This document shows positions 42,161 to 54,100 of a stretch of 64,000 bases of DNA, one piece after another (position 1 is the stretch's first letter; every line of letters begins with the position of its first letter). The stretch is from Halichondria panicea (lineage: Eukaryota > Porifera > Demospongiae > Suberitida > Halichondriidae), in NCBI RefSeq assembly GCF_963675165.1, contig NC_087390.1:413001-477000 (forward strand), given 5' to 3'. A program made the position numbers and the translations under genes. The notes beneath the pieces are model-generated. The model ran no database searches and was not told where the DNA came from. It saw only the letters and a program-made list of their open reading frames with translations.

Positions 42161-43438
42161 TGTCACTAAATGAAAAAGTGCCCCAAGTATATAGGAGAGC
42201 TTTAATGCTCATCGGCACTATACCTCTCCTATATACTATGAGGCATTTTTATAATGCAATAATTTCCCCAGGTATATATGAGAGCATTAATGTCCAATGG
42301 CATTAATTAAAGCTCTCCTATATACTATAGTAATGTTAGGCAGCCTTCCATACAGTACTAGTATCTTTTCATGAATGAGCTAGTGATCATGAGTTGGTGG
42401 ATTTGATATAGATAAGAAGTGAAGCAACTAATTTATCAACATTAGCACCTTCATTAACTTAAGCGCCTCATATCATTTTAGGCCACTCCAAATGAGACTG
42501 TAGTTTCCCGTCAGAGACTCTAGTAAATTATATGCGGGTGTGAGCAGTATTACCGTATATCTTCTAATTTATCGGACACCCGGACACTCTTTTGGGCAAT
42601 TTTCATTGTTCTAATACAACGGACACTCCAGTACTTTAATATTACATTTGTTCTAAATATCCGGACAATACCTTGAAAAGTTGAGTTACCATTCATGCAT
42701 AGACGGCAAGTAAGACTTGGAGTGCTGCAGTTAGATAGCTTTGAGTAGCTAGTTTTAGATAGTTAGTGCAACTATTCAGTCGTACCTTGTTCTATTAAAC
42801 TTAGCTAGCTCGCATGCAGCTGCTTGCTTGTTCTAATTATTCCGGACACTTCGCATGCTCTATAAAAATCTGTTCCAATTATACCCGGACAATTTCCAAA
42901 ATAATTATTTTTTGCTGTCTGATAAATTAGAAGATATACGGTATACACACATACACCCACAAACAGAACAAGAAAAAAGTAATTTAAATATTTCATTGGA
43001 TAATTAGAGAAATAATGGCCATAATGACTATTAATGCGGTAGCTAAAGCAGGAAGCGCGAGTTGGACGGGAAACTACAGTCTCATTTGGAGTGGCCTTAC
43101 ATTAACACCTTTTGGTGGGCTATATCTCCCTTCATGCAGGGAAGACTTAGTGCCCTCAATCATTAAGCGTATCCCATATTATTATAGGAGAGACTTAGTG
43201 GCCTCAATTATAAAGCATATCCCATATTATTATAGGAGAGATTTAGTGCCGAGCATTAAATGTTTCCTAAAGTATATAGGAGAGCTTTAATGCCAATGGA
43301 CATTAATGCTCTACTATATACCTGGGGAAAGTGTGCACATGCATTATAAAAATGCCTCATAGTATATAGGAGAGATATAGTGCCGACGAGCATTAAAGCT
43401 TTCCTATATACTTGGGGCACTTTTTTCCTTTAGTAACT
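42161..43438. mobile_element. Large foldback structure with a MITE in its loop
   Basis: The outer arm at 42161-42330 (AAAGTGCCCCAAGTATATAG, GCATTTTTATAATGC) returns as its reverse complement at about 43267-43438. A second block, GGCCACTCCAAATGAGACTG at 42481, returns inverted at 43066-43098. The CTCTCCTATA motif recurs several times within the arms. The likely source is a non-autonomous foldback transposon. I did not find a target duplication. The 91-codon frame at 43015 lies inside it and is not a gene. Confidence 0.7.
42553..42941. mobile_element. 389-bp MITE with TA target duplication, nested in the foldback
   Basis: CCGTATATCTTCTAATTTAT at the left and its near-perfect inverse at 42922-42941, with TA immediately outside both ends (42551-42552, 42942-42943). 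Interior CGGACA motifs repeat. No coding capacity. Confidence 0.85.
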
Positions 43439-43804
43439 TCAGCACACTACATGTGCTGTTTCGTAGGCATATAGCACAGCCTATGTGTTGTATTGGTGTG
43501 CTTTTTCATGGCTTGTAATTTTGATGTTCGATTACATGTGCTAAATGGACTGTGCTAAATGTAATGGTGTGCTGAAACAGGTAAACATGCTAATTCAGCA
43601 CAGTGTGCTGTTTTCAGTACCAAATAAGGGCATGCAGTACAACAGATATGCAGCTGCAGCTGCATAGCAACAAAGACTTTTTTTTTTATTTGCTGTTCTT
43701 GCAAAGAAGAAAAGAAGTTGAGTTTAGACATGGTTTGAGAGCTGTTTGACAAAACTGTGGAACTAGGTAAGTTTCCCTCAACATGCTGAACAATGCTGTA
43801 CAAT

Positions 43805-44060
43805 GTAATTGCACAGCTATTGTATAATAATTATTGTACCAGGTGTCATACAGTACACAGGGGAGCATCTGTACAATGTAATTGCACAGCTATTGTATTG
43901 TACCAGGTGTCATACAGTACACAGGGGAGCATCTGTACAATGTAATTGCACAGCTATTGTATTGTACCAGGTGTCATACAGTACACAGGGGAGCATCTGT
44001 ACAATGTAATTGCACAGCTATTGTATAATAATTATTGTGCCAATTGTACCAGGGTGTCAT
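43805..44060. repeat. ~64-bp tandem repeat, about 4 copies
   Basis: The unit contains GTACAATGTAATTGCACAGC and GGTGTCATACAGTACACAGG. Two units carry a 12-bp ATAATAATTATT-type expansion. The unit includes the tip of the CAGGGTGTCATACAG transposon directly to its right, so the array probably grew from that tip. Confidence 0.85.
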
Positions 44061-44701
44061 ACAGTACACAGGGGGAGTATCCCCCTCTGGCTCCAACCCC
44101 CCCCCCCCTAAAATTTGCATTCAGGTATATGTGACAGGCTCTGGGAAAAAGGCCATATTGGAGCAGGCTACAATTGTTGAGATTTAAATACCAGATGATA
44201 GAGCAAAGAATTGCCTATGCATTGATATGCTTAGTTTGCACATACCTCTTTTCATACCTGAGTTATGCGCGTTGGAAACTCAAAGTTCTGAAATAGCGAT
44301 ATTGAGAAACGCCCACTTAAAAATTGCTAAATTGGGGAAAGTAAGGTAATGGTGGCTGCTTAGTCAAAGCGCTTCGGTGGAACGCGTTGGATTCAGAGCA
44401 TCAGATTTTACAGAGAAGTAGTATAAAGAAAGACTGCAGATAACTATAAGCCATGAAAAATTATTATGAGATTATACACTGCAGTCCATAAATCTGGCTA
44501 TTGCTCAATACCAATAATTTTTATCTGCTCCAATATGGCCTTTTTCCCAGAGCCTGTCACATATTAGTAATGTTGTATGACCGAGTATCCATAGCCTGTA
44601 TTAGTACTAACCAGGGTATTGAAATAACATGCAGTTGACTTTTTTTTTAAAGAATGCCTTATATTTCCCCCCTCTACTTTAAAATCCTGTATGACACCCT
44701 G
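44050..44701. mobile_element. CAGGGTGTCATACAG MITE (outer element of a nested pair)
   Basis: Both ends begin CAGGGTGTCATACAG in inverted orientation. The interior next to the ends is C/G-rich (CCCCC... against GGGGG...). A second MITE at 44130-44561 is inserted inside it. A third end of the same family is at about 46744-46830. Confidence 0.7.
44130..44561. mobile_element. TGTGACAGGCTCTGGG MITE (inner element)
   Basis: Inverted repeats of about 36 bp with tip TGTGACAGGCTCTGGGAAAA, flanked by TA at 44128-44129 and 44562-44563. Its clean boundaries inside the outer element show that it was inserted later. No coding capacity. Confidence 0.85.
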
Positions 44702-45241
44702 TAATAACTCTACAATATAATAATGATGCAGGAAGGACAAGCAAGTAAAAGGTTGAATGGGGCTCAACAAAGTGGAGACCAATTGAAGCCTATAATTATT
44801 GCCAAAGTTTCATAGCACAATAAGTGAGTTATTTACTTATTCTAATGAAAGCACCGCGAACGGAACGGGGACTTTATATTTACCACTTTGTAAGTTCATA
44901 ATTGAAACGCAGTTTAATTAAACTTTTATATCGTTTCGGATTAAGCTTTATATGCAGCTCTTTTCTGACAATTAAGGGAAGGCTTGTCAGTAGTGGATTA
45001 TATTTGTTGTTTATCCCTTACAACGAGTATTGTCAGTGGAAGACAACTTCTCAATCTGCTCTCTGTACGAGATGAATTGATGGGCCCGAATATTGATGCT
45101 GCTCTATAATAGCTCTATAATAGCACAACAAGAACTCATTTGCATTATCATAGTCTCGCAAACTTAATTGTGCGTAAAACGACTATAATGTCTTACTAAG
45201 AGTTCATTAGGAAAAGTACGCAACTCCACTAACAGTAGTAC
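44702..45241. other. Intergenic, no gene seen
   Basis: AT-rich sequence between two transposons; no frame, repeat or RNA gene that I can support. Confidence 0.4.
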
Positions 45242-45651
45242 AGGGTTTTGCAGAATCTTTGAAATAGAGGGTGTAGAGCGTTTCTTATAATTATGGATAT
45301 CTAATGTTTACACATTGTGGTGTCATATACACATTGTGGTGAAATGCATGCCAAGTCTGATTGGGAAGCAAAATTCAAAAACAAAATGGCTTTTTCTTGT
45401 GAAAAAAGCTGACCAAGGTATTATTTGGGATATAAGATGGAGAATAGTGCATCAGACAGAGCTGCTTGGACTGTCTTATCAAAGTGTTGCTGAGAATCTT
45501 CAAGTTGATCCATCAACTGTTTGTAGAATAGTGCATTGTTGACATGCTGACTAAGATCTAAAACTTTATGGTTGACCACAGATAACCTTATAAGGAACGC
45601 TCAACGCAAAACGCTTTTTTGTGGATATTGCAAAGATTCTGCAAAACCCTG
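45242..45651. mobile_element. Tc1/mariner-like deletion derivative with TA target duplication
   Basis: CAGGGTTTTGCAGAATCTTT at the left and its inverse at the right (about 20 bp), flanked by TA on both sides. At 410 bp it still encodes a helix-turn-helix from a transposase N-terminus but no catalytic domain. Confidence 0.8.
45315..45542 (+). pseudogene. Transposase N-terminal helix-turn-helix fragment (Tc1/IS630-like)
   Basis: A 75-codon frame inside the element at 45242-45651. Its C-terminal half, including WRIVHQTELLGLSYQSVAEN and then a VDPSTVCRIV recognition helix, resembles the HTH that binds the inverted repeats in Tc1/IS630-type transposases. The DDE/DDD catalytic domain is missing because the element ends about 110 bp later. 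Not a working transposase; at most a DNA-binding remnant. Confidence 0.6.
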
Positions 45652-46014
45652 TAAGCATTCTGTCTAACTTACGTCACAACCACATGCTGTTGTATAAACT
45701 GTAAAATCTTAAAATGAATGGATGAATAAACGTTAGTGATGATTACCACTAATTTTATTCATTGCTTTTCCTTATCAGCATTGTTATTGTTATTGTTGTA
45801 TCTCAAGTGGCTGTGGTTACATGCAATAGTATTATACAGACTATTGGTGTTGCGTACTCTTCCTCTTGGTGTTATATGACTCTTTCTGTAGCTAGAATTC
45901 TTTGCTTTTGGCTCATGTACTTTTTCACTCGGCATTAGTCATGAATCACAGCAAATACTTTTTTTATTTCGCCCCATAATAATTATAAGTTTCATCGCAA
46001 TGCATACTTTGTTC

Positions 46015-46605
46015 TAGCCTCCTTCACAAGGCCTAATTATTAGGCCTGCTACTGACTGCTTGCGCATGCGCAAAATTATTGGATAATATTCCCGTAATGT
46101 TTTCCATTAAACTGAATTTTTACCCGAATTATATCCTGAATAACATAATTACTATATAGACGAAGAATACTCTTCATATTAAAAGTCAGACACAGAGCTA
46201 TATAGCTAGCTAGCTAGAGACAGAGCTGTATTGGTTACAGCAGCAATTTCTTTCTGATAGAGTCGACTTTCACCAAGGTTAGTGTTAGATGGGCGTGGCC
46301 TATCCATATAGGCTATTGTCAGCCTTTCCCTCCGTTCAGAGGATTGTTATCCACACTGTTGCAGGCTGTGAGTCTTTTGTTAACATAGTAGGCTAAGGGT
46401 AGCTATTAGAATGCTATCACACGGGCTAGAAACCTTCTTCTATCCACTTTCTTCAATCCACTTCCGTTCGTTGTGACGTCATTGTTTTACTGAGCATATA
46501 CAATGGTATCCGAATTACCCACTTTTCGGGTAATAGGTGGCGCATGCGTAAACAGTCGATACCAGGCCCTCTCTTCGAGCGAAGAGCGGCCTGGAATCGA
46601 GGCTA
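46015..46605. mobile_element. TAGCCTCG-family MULE-like element with 9-bp target duplication
   Basis: Ends TAGCCTC and GAGGCTA are flanked by perfect ACTTTGTTC copies (46006-46014 and 46606-46614). Each terminal region contains its own small hairpin (AGGCCTAATTATTAGGCCT on the left; GGCC arms around TTCGAGCGAA on the right) followed by GCGCATGCG-type sequence. It is 591 bp long with no transposase frame. Confidence 0.9.
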
Positions 46606-46743
46606 ACTTTGTTCATGCTATGACTGATGTTATTAGGTTGTTTAGCACATGTGCAAACGTGCTAAAACTGGAGACATTTGTTTAGCACGGTTTTCTGTGC
46701 TAAATCAGCACGTCTTTTTTCTCTGCCAGCTATATATGCACAC

Positions 46744-46830
46744 TCAGTCATACAACTAGTACCTGAATGCAAATTTTAGGGGGAGGGGATATCCCCCCTT
46801 TTCCCCTCCCCTGTATGACACCGTGCTCAC
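46744..46830. mobile_element. Orphan end of the CAGGGTGTCATACAG element
   Basis: ACCTGAATGCAAATTTTAGG followed by G-rich then C-rich sequence and CTGTATGACACCGTG. It is the inverse of the left end at 44050-44126 and stops about 25 bp before SOAT fragment 3. It may mark the junction where the duplicated SOAT segment was joined. Confidence 0.65.
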
Positions 46831-46852
46831 ACCCATCCATCACACACTGCAG

Positions 46853-47960
46853 GTGACTGGTCGTCAGTGGATGGCCGTGTTTGCCACCATCCATTTATCA
46901 GCAGTTATTCACGAGTACATCGTGGCCATAGCTCTGCAGTTTGCCTTCCCTCTGCTTTTCTTGGAGTTTCCTATTGGAGGAGGTACTGTTCTGTTGGGTC
47001 CGCTAAATACCGTATAGCACAAAATTTTCGAGGGGCTTAATTTTCCCGGATTTCTTGGGTGCTATAGCAATCCTACACGAAAATTAATTCCACAAAAATT
47101 GTTCTTAGAATTACCTGCTATAACGTGCAAAGATTTAATGGCGTGGCTTCCGGTAAGCAGCCATTCCGTGAACATTGTGCAACGAAATGCTTTTAGAGGC
47201 CAATCCACGAAATATAAGTGCCTCAAAAATTTCGCGCTATATTTCGAAATTGCAGTTAGGGTACACGCAGTACGTAGCTATGTCTTGATAGAGGTCACTG
47301 TGTCTTTCTATTATCCCTCTATGAATGTATATAACGATGGTTCTCACACGTATATACATTATAATTATAGCCATGGTCTACTTCCTCCGCCCCAAGTCTA
47401 TGGAGAGGCTGTACAACATACTGCTGCTGATAGGGTTCTGCTTTGGTGGAGCTAACTTGCTCTTCTTCTATCAAGTGGAGTTTGCAGCACGAATCTACTG
47501 CCCTAAACAGGTATGCACATAGCTCAGTTAGTAACGATTATAATTATATCACTGTTGATGAAAGGTCCATATTTTATGATAATAATTTTAGTATCACATG
47601 CAGATTCATTTGTGCGCATCTATATAATTATATAATTATATACAGTGTATTAGTTGTAATTGACAAATCCTACCATTTTGTGAGCACTTTTTTGGCCTCT
47701 CTGAACTAACTGAACTGAACTGAACTTCCTCCAACTTTGAGCATTGAATGCTAAAATTTTTCATTGACAAAACATTGTTTCATAAGAGAATATAATCGTT
47801 CCACTGCATGCTAATTAACTGCATGACAACAATACAATTAGTGCAGGTCCTTAACTCTTTCTTTCTTTCCTCCTCCTAGCGGTCGCTGCAGAATTTCTTC
47901 CTGCCTCAGCTGCTTGACTGTTACCAACACATGAACAATAATATCACTTCGAATTTCTAA
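46853..47960 (+). pseudogene. SOAT 3' fragment 3 (exons 13-15, all intact)
   Basis: Exon 13 (46853-46982), exon 14 (47371-47510) and exon 15 (47880-47960) have the same lengths, splice sites and phases as the functional gene. They encode the last ~117 residues, including [11 protein letters not shown] with the active-site His, and end at the normal stop. Exons 1-12, including FYxDWW, are missing and replaced upstream by transposon sequence. The protein differences seen are few (for example AIGG to PIGG, QMEF to QVEF, PRQ to PKQ). As it stands this is a truncated copy, not an acyltransferase; it could act as 3' exons if spliced to something upstream. Confidence 0.85.
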
Positions 47961-48022
47961 TAAATATCTAATTTATATCTAAATGGATAGGAAAAGAGTA
48001 TAACTATGCACTTTAAAGATTT

Positions 48023-48055
<33 letters not shown>

Positions 48056-48723
48056 TAGTTTTTTGTCACATTTTAACATTATCCTTTGTGTGAAAACTTT
48101 CTGCACTCCCTTTGTAACAATAAATGACTTTTTGCAAAATTTGTTGTTAAGGCAAAATGCATGGTGGGTGAGACCAGGCTACGCCTTAATATAATGTAGC
48201 CCCTCCCTCTAGCTATACCTGTTCCTAATTGTGATATTGAACAAACACTGATATGCACACATATATATATTGGTGTATAGCTATAGCTATATATACAGTT
48301 GATACGTATATAATTAATTATTGTGAAGGTTTGCTCCCACTGTTTGGCTACAGGCCGTTTAAATAACATGCAGTTGCTTCAGTAGTTAATCAAGCCATCA
48401 GATAGTCTTCTGTTTCCATTCAGCTCCTCTCCAATAATTATTATAATAACTGTGGAATTCAATTCTGCATGTCAACAATTGCAAAAGCAAAACAACGGCG
48501 AGAGGCATTAGCACAGCGCAGCTTGCACCACTCGTTTGCGAAAATTTAGATCCTCGAAACTTACTCGCTATATATCATTATACGGTATTATAGTACATGC
48601 ATGTCTTGTTAGCCAATGGAACCAAACATTCAATTATATAGCACAACAATTTTAACTCTATATATACAAAAAATCCTATCTCTCTTTATAAAATACAATG
48701 CTGTAATACAAACAATTGCTAAC
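47961..48723. other. Duplicated 3' spacer interrupted by a LINE
   Basis: It aligns by eye with 36344-37140 up to CAATTGCTAAC at about 48723, where the retrotransposon begins. It contains a CA run at about 48024-48050. No gene seen. Confidence 0.55.
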
Positions 48724-51048
48724 ATACCTTGTTTCATGCTGTACCATTTCCCCCCTGTCCAATTCTGATCATATGGGTATTTCTATTGTTTGTAAATTAC
48801 CTACCCAGTACAAAAGGCCACTCACACCTAGAAGAACGGTGTGGTGTTACAGTCTCAGGGTGACTTTGTGAAAGCTCGCGAATTGCTACAGCAAGTAGAC
48901 TGGGACAACATACTAGACACAGAAGATGTTGACACCTGTTGGGAGAAATGGCAAACCTTGTTCCTGAATATAATGAACCAATGCATACCCAAAAAAACTC
49001 TTCCTCGCCGAAAGCACCTACCATGGATTAACCACTCGCTCTTATCATGTATTAAACAGAGAAACTCCTTACTAAAGAAATACAAGTTAACTGGTAATCC
49101 AGTAACTCTTCTACACTTTAAATACATAAGGAACAAAATTACCTCTGAACTTCGTAAAGCCAAAAGAGCTTTCTTTAACAAACTCCATCACGCTGACTCT
49201 AAGACTTTTTGGAAACTGTACAAAACTCTCAACAGGAAGGAAACTAATATACCCTCTCTAAGATGGCCACTGTCTGGCACTGTGACAAATAGCCGAGCTA
49301 AAGCAAACATTCTCAATGAACAGTTCTTCAAAAACTTCAACAACCATTCTGGCAATCTACCAGGAAACTGCCTGTTTGACACTAATACTCTGTCTAACTT
49401 ACCTGATGACTTCCTTTGCTCAGAGGATACACTTCTTCCACTTCTCACTACGCTGGATGTAAAAAAATCAACTGGAGCGGACGGCATCTCAGCTCTAATG
49501 CTAAAAAACACTGCACATTCTATAACCCCCAGCCTCTCCAAACTTTTCAATCTCTCTATCAAAACTGGTAAGGTTCCCAGAGACTGGAAGTTCGCTCGTG
49601 TGGTCCCAATCCCAATTAAGTCTGGTGACAGAGAAAATCCTGCGAACTATAGACCAATATCTATTCTGCCAGTCATCAGCAAAATTCTGGAGAGGCACTT
49701 CCTGAGCGTCATGACAACTCACCTCAATACTAACTCTCCCCTGTCCTCTCAACAATGGGGATTCACTGCAGGGAAATCCACAACTGCAGCCCTCATATCT
49801 TTTTCACACGACTGCCTTGAATCCCTGGATGGGGGTAAAGAGATGTGTTCTGTGTTTTTCGATCTCAGCAAGGCCTTTGACTCAGTCCCTCACCTTCCTT
49901 TGCTAAATAAACTGAAACAAATTGGATTAAACCCATTCATCACCAAATGGATTGAAAGCTATCTATCGGGAAGGCTCCAGCTGCATGGTTGTTCTTGATG
50001 GTGTAGAATCAAGCCTCCTACCTGTGATTTCAGGAGTCCCTCAGGGGTCAATTCTTGGCCCTCTACTCTTCTTAATCTATATTGATAAGGCCGCCAACTG
50101 TGTGTCATCGAGCAGCATAGTAATGTATGCTGACGACATCGCGCTCTACAGGTCAATCAGTTCACAATCTGACTACTCAAAACTCCAGGATGATGTGAAC
50201 TCACTCTGCTATTGGATATCTCACAATCACTTGAAGTTAAACGTTCAAAAATGTTGCTACATGACCTTCTCTAGGAAACACTCACCCACACTTCCGAACT
50301 CCCCTCTTACTATTGAGGACAATTTTTATCTCTCAAGGGTAGATGTCTTCAAATACCTTGGCGTCAACTTCTCAAGTGATTTCTCCTGGACCAAGCATAT
50401 TACTTCTACATGCAATAAATCGAGAAAACTTATTGGCATGCTTCACAGAAGCTTTTACAAATACTCGAAATCTGACTCTACCTCGAAATTATACAAATCA
50501 CTAATTAGACCTTATCTAGAATACGCCTCTGCTGTCTGGAGTCCCCACTTGGCTAAGGATATCAAGTTACTGGAGGATACCCAGAAGTTTGCCCTAAAAG
50601 TGTGCACAAAGAAATGGGATGAGAATTATGAGACACTGCTAACCATGTGCAACATAAAAACGCTAGCTATGCGTCGGAGCATAGTCAGACTCTGCCTACT
50701 CTTCAAGATTATATCAGGGGACATATCCTATCCCAATCCTCCGTTCACCATTAGAGCCCAGCTTTACCAATTAAGACATCTGAACACTACACAGCTTTCG
50801 GTCCCATTCGCGGCAACTAATAACTTTAAATTTTCCTTCTTCGCAGATACTATTACAACTTGGAATAAATTAGGTTTTGTTACAGACGGTATTTCACTTG
50901 CATCCTTTAAAAATCATTTACTGTAAATTAATGAAGTGTAATTTAGATTGTTGTGTACTGTTTTTGTGTATGTAGGTAGGTAACTGATTTGGATTAGCTA
51001 GTATTCTGCTATTTTCTGTTACCTTTGCTGTATGCATAAATTTGTTTA

Positions 51049-51079
<31 letters not shown>
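48724..51079 (+). mobile_element. 5'-truncated non-LTR retrotransposon (LINE) with poly(A) tail
   Basis: About 2.36 kb ending in AATAAA and a run of about 28 A. It starts inside the endonuclease domain (the SDHMG motif remains) and continues through reverse transcriptase. It sits in the 3' flank of receptor D: host sequence CAATTGCTAAC precedes it and CAGTAATAACTGTTGATATG follows. The same stretch is uninterrupted beside receptors A (about 19480) and C (about 37130). I could not define a target duplication. Confidence 0.9.
48731..50926 (+). pseudogene. LINE endonuclease-C-terminus / reverse transcriptase, frameshifted
   Basis: Three frame segments. 48731 to about 48850 encodes the end of an AP-endonuclease domain (LSNSDHMGISIV). 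48841-49998 encodes the connector and the first RT motifs, including FFDLSKAFDSVPH with a catalytic Asp. The remainder, to the stop at 50926, holds GVPQGSILGPLLF, the YADD box in VMYADDIALY, and FKYLGVNF. Frame changes lie near 48850 and 49980. The motif set is that of jockey/CR1-type LINEs, which copy their own RNA at a nicked target site. This copy lacks most of the endonuclease and is broken, so it is not autonomous. Confidence 0.88.
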
Positions 51080-51082
<3 letters not shown>

Positions 51083-51160
51083 GTAATAACTGTTGATATG
51101 CCTACGAATATTATTTTAAGTTGTACATGTTATAAAGGTACCTCAGCTAAATAAGACAGT

Positions 51161-54100
51161 TCACACTTCATTGTGTATCGGACCGATTTCTGTGTGTGTA
51201 ACAACCGGACGATGGTTGATTCTTTGAGGGGGAGGGGCTGGTCTGTAGTCCTCTGCGGCGAGGGGGGCTAGTTCATCCATGTAGGATAGTCTCAGCTGGT
51301 CTGATGATGGGAGGAGTGATGTAACGATCAGGGTCAGCTTCTTCCACGGCTCCATCAGTGTAAGGTGGGTTCAAGGCGTCTCTTTGTTCATAGTCGTCTA
51401 CTGCTTCGAGTAATTCATCGTCATCATTTTCATCGGCTACCTGCTGATACATTTCCCGGGCATTGTTAGCTCGTTGGAGTCTAATGTCTGCAGCACCAGC
51501 ATATAAGTTCCTTTTGATATCATTAACAACTTCCTTTATCTTGAGCCATATTTTGGTCTTCTTCAGTATGAAGTGGTGGAAATGGTAGCTGATTATTATC
51601 ACAAAGAGTATGAAAGCTATAGACATTGAAACAAAAGCCAGTGTTTCTTGTTGTTGGTGTGTTTCAACAACATAGGAGGTGCCAATAGATAGAATGCCGA
51701 GGTTAAGTAGAAACAATGCTTCTAGATATTCACTAAGTTGTATTTTATACACTCGGTTTTTCAATGATATCAGTCCGAATGCAATACACCCAGATGATAG
51801 CACAGGGAGAGAAGTGTCTGGAGCCATTGCAACTACTAGATTATGAGCAATCAGAGCGAAGAGGAGCAGTCCTACCCAGTAGCGATGCTTGGGAGTGAAT
51901 GGAGCATGGTATGCATCCATGAAGCCAATGTATTTTGTGTTCTTAGTCCATTTCATAACTTTTGAACAGTGCGGAAGCCATTGTCCAAAGAAGAGTAGTA
52001 CAGTGAACAATCCACCAGCAATGAGGATAATGGCAGCAGCAAAAAACTGAGGAATGTGATTGGGAGTGAAGTATGGCACATTGCCGTCAAACAACCAAAC
52101 AATGTTGGTTGAACCGTCGGGATAATCCAAGACTCTGTTTTGTAGTGCAGCAATGATAAACCGTAAGAATTTAGAATAAGAGAGTAGGACGAGTGTGCCT
52201 AAGGCAGCAACTGGGTTCCTGTTGGAGAGGAGCTTTGCAAACGAGTCAAAATAGTTGCTCAAAATTATAACAAGAAACATTAGAAGAAACAAGTAAGCTG
52301 GGAAGACAAGTTGAAGGAGCACTTTTGCTTGAGAGTTCATTCCATCGTAAAAGCATGTCTCTATACCCAAGTCAAGATTCACCCAGGATACAAAAACTGT
52401 TAAAAAGTTATTTAAATTAGGTAAGAAAATCGCTCTATTAGCTGCTAGTATATTGGCGTAAAAAATGAGACCATGAATATTTCCAGTTGCTATAGTGATG
52501 TTGAGCACGAGAATTAAAGCAACTAGCAATATGCCAGCCAGCGCAAATAGAATTAGCAAAAAAAGGTAAAAATTAGAGCATTCTTTACATTTTGACGTAG
52601 CCAATACAAGACTGAGCCCTGGTTCACATTCTCCACACAAGACACCACTTCGATTGTATAGGCACACTGTTCGTCAGGGTTGCTTAGACTGATGTTAACT
52701 GGCCTTTTTACGCAATAGTCAAATACACAGTTACTAACAACATACCCTGTTTCGTTGGTAGTATTTATGACTTCTATCCATATGTTGTTATTACTTTCCA
52801 GCTTTATGGTTTCATTTTCCTCAGAACAGTTTGTTATCTGATATTGTAGCAAGTCTGGATCACAGTCACACTTGCACTCAGTATCGGACTGAATTGGTTT
52901 GAGTCCAATAGGGCATATGCAGGATTGAAAAGAAATATTGAGGAGTTGTCTTGAAATTCCCAAATTGATGCATGGACCCTCAGCATAGAGTTCAACTTGA
53001 GCAAAGCTATCTTGTGAGAATACATTGTACTCTAATTCTGTGCACTGATTGCTAACATTTTGTTCTGCCTGTCCTTCTTTGAGGCGACCAACTCTACTCT
53101 TAGTGATAACAGAACTGCGAATTGTAGCATTCATTGGATTTCCAACTTGGTCAACAGCCATAACACTGATTTTAAATGTGTGTCCCTTTCTTGGAGAAAC
53201 ATAGTCATTTTGTGAATAGTTACAAAACATCACCTGAACAGTCCCAGAGGAGATTGATAATTCGGTGGAGGATTTTATGGTGTTATTTATGTAGTCTAAT
53301 GTAGATCCATTTGAAGAAATCTCATATTCAGCATTTTGATTAATTGTACACCTGTCCAATAGACCTCCGTAGATGTCTGCTCCTGACTGGGTAGCCGTGT
53401 TGTTAGTCATGAATGTGCTGAAATAGTTTAGACCACTGTGTAAATACAGTTTAATTGTTTGAATGAAGCAGTCAGCAAAAATGGTGTGAGTATCATCATC
53501 TTCTGTGACCCCTCCTCCACATGCGCTCCTCTGTGTGTCATCTGCCACGAATATTCCCCCTCCGTATTGAGCCAAGTTGTTGTTAATCATTAACTTGACA
53601 AATAATTTCTGCCTAAAATTAGGATACATTTTAAATAGGTACAGTTTAGAACTTTGTTGCAGATACACTCCACCTCCACTAGCATTAGCTGCATGTGTTT
53701 GAGTCAATGTTGACGTAGGAACGAGTAAGTTTAATAGTTGTAGATACTGCATGTATACCTCCACCATTATTCTCAGCAATGTTGTGAGCAATCTCACTCT
53801 GTGTATTTGGAGGAAGTGGATCACCATCTTGATCCCACATCAGCACAGATTGGAACTCAACTCTGCTAGAATATGCATAAATCCCTCCACCATCCTGGTG
53901 TGCTGTGTTGTGATAGATCTTTATTGGCTCATTTACAAAGAGTGTACTCACTCTCAGAAATATCCCTCCTCCAGAGGTAGCTGTGTTGTTGGTGATGATA
54001 ACTCCTTCTGTATTAATGAATATTTCACTCTGGTCAGCGCTGATGGCTCCTCCTAACACACCACGATTGTTACTCAGTGTTGTAGGTCCATTAAACTTGA

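Noticed and set aside
43015-43290. 91-codon frame with a repeated YYRRDLV peptide
   Set aside because: It lies in the arm of the foldback element and its repetition follows the CTCTCCTATA DNA repeat.
44330-44420. tRNA-like segment (GCGCTTCGGTGGAACGCG)
   Set aside because: No acceptor stem, no T-loop consensus and no anticodon arm could be fitted; it lies inside a MITE.
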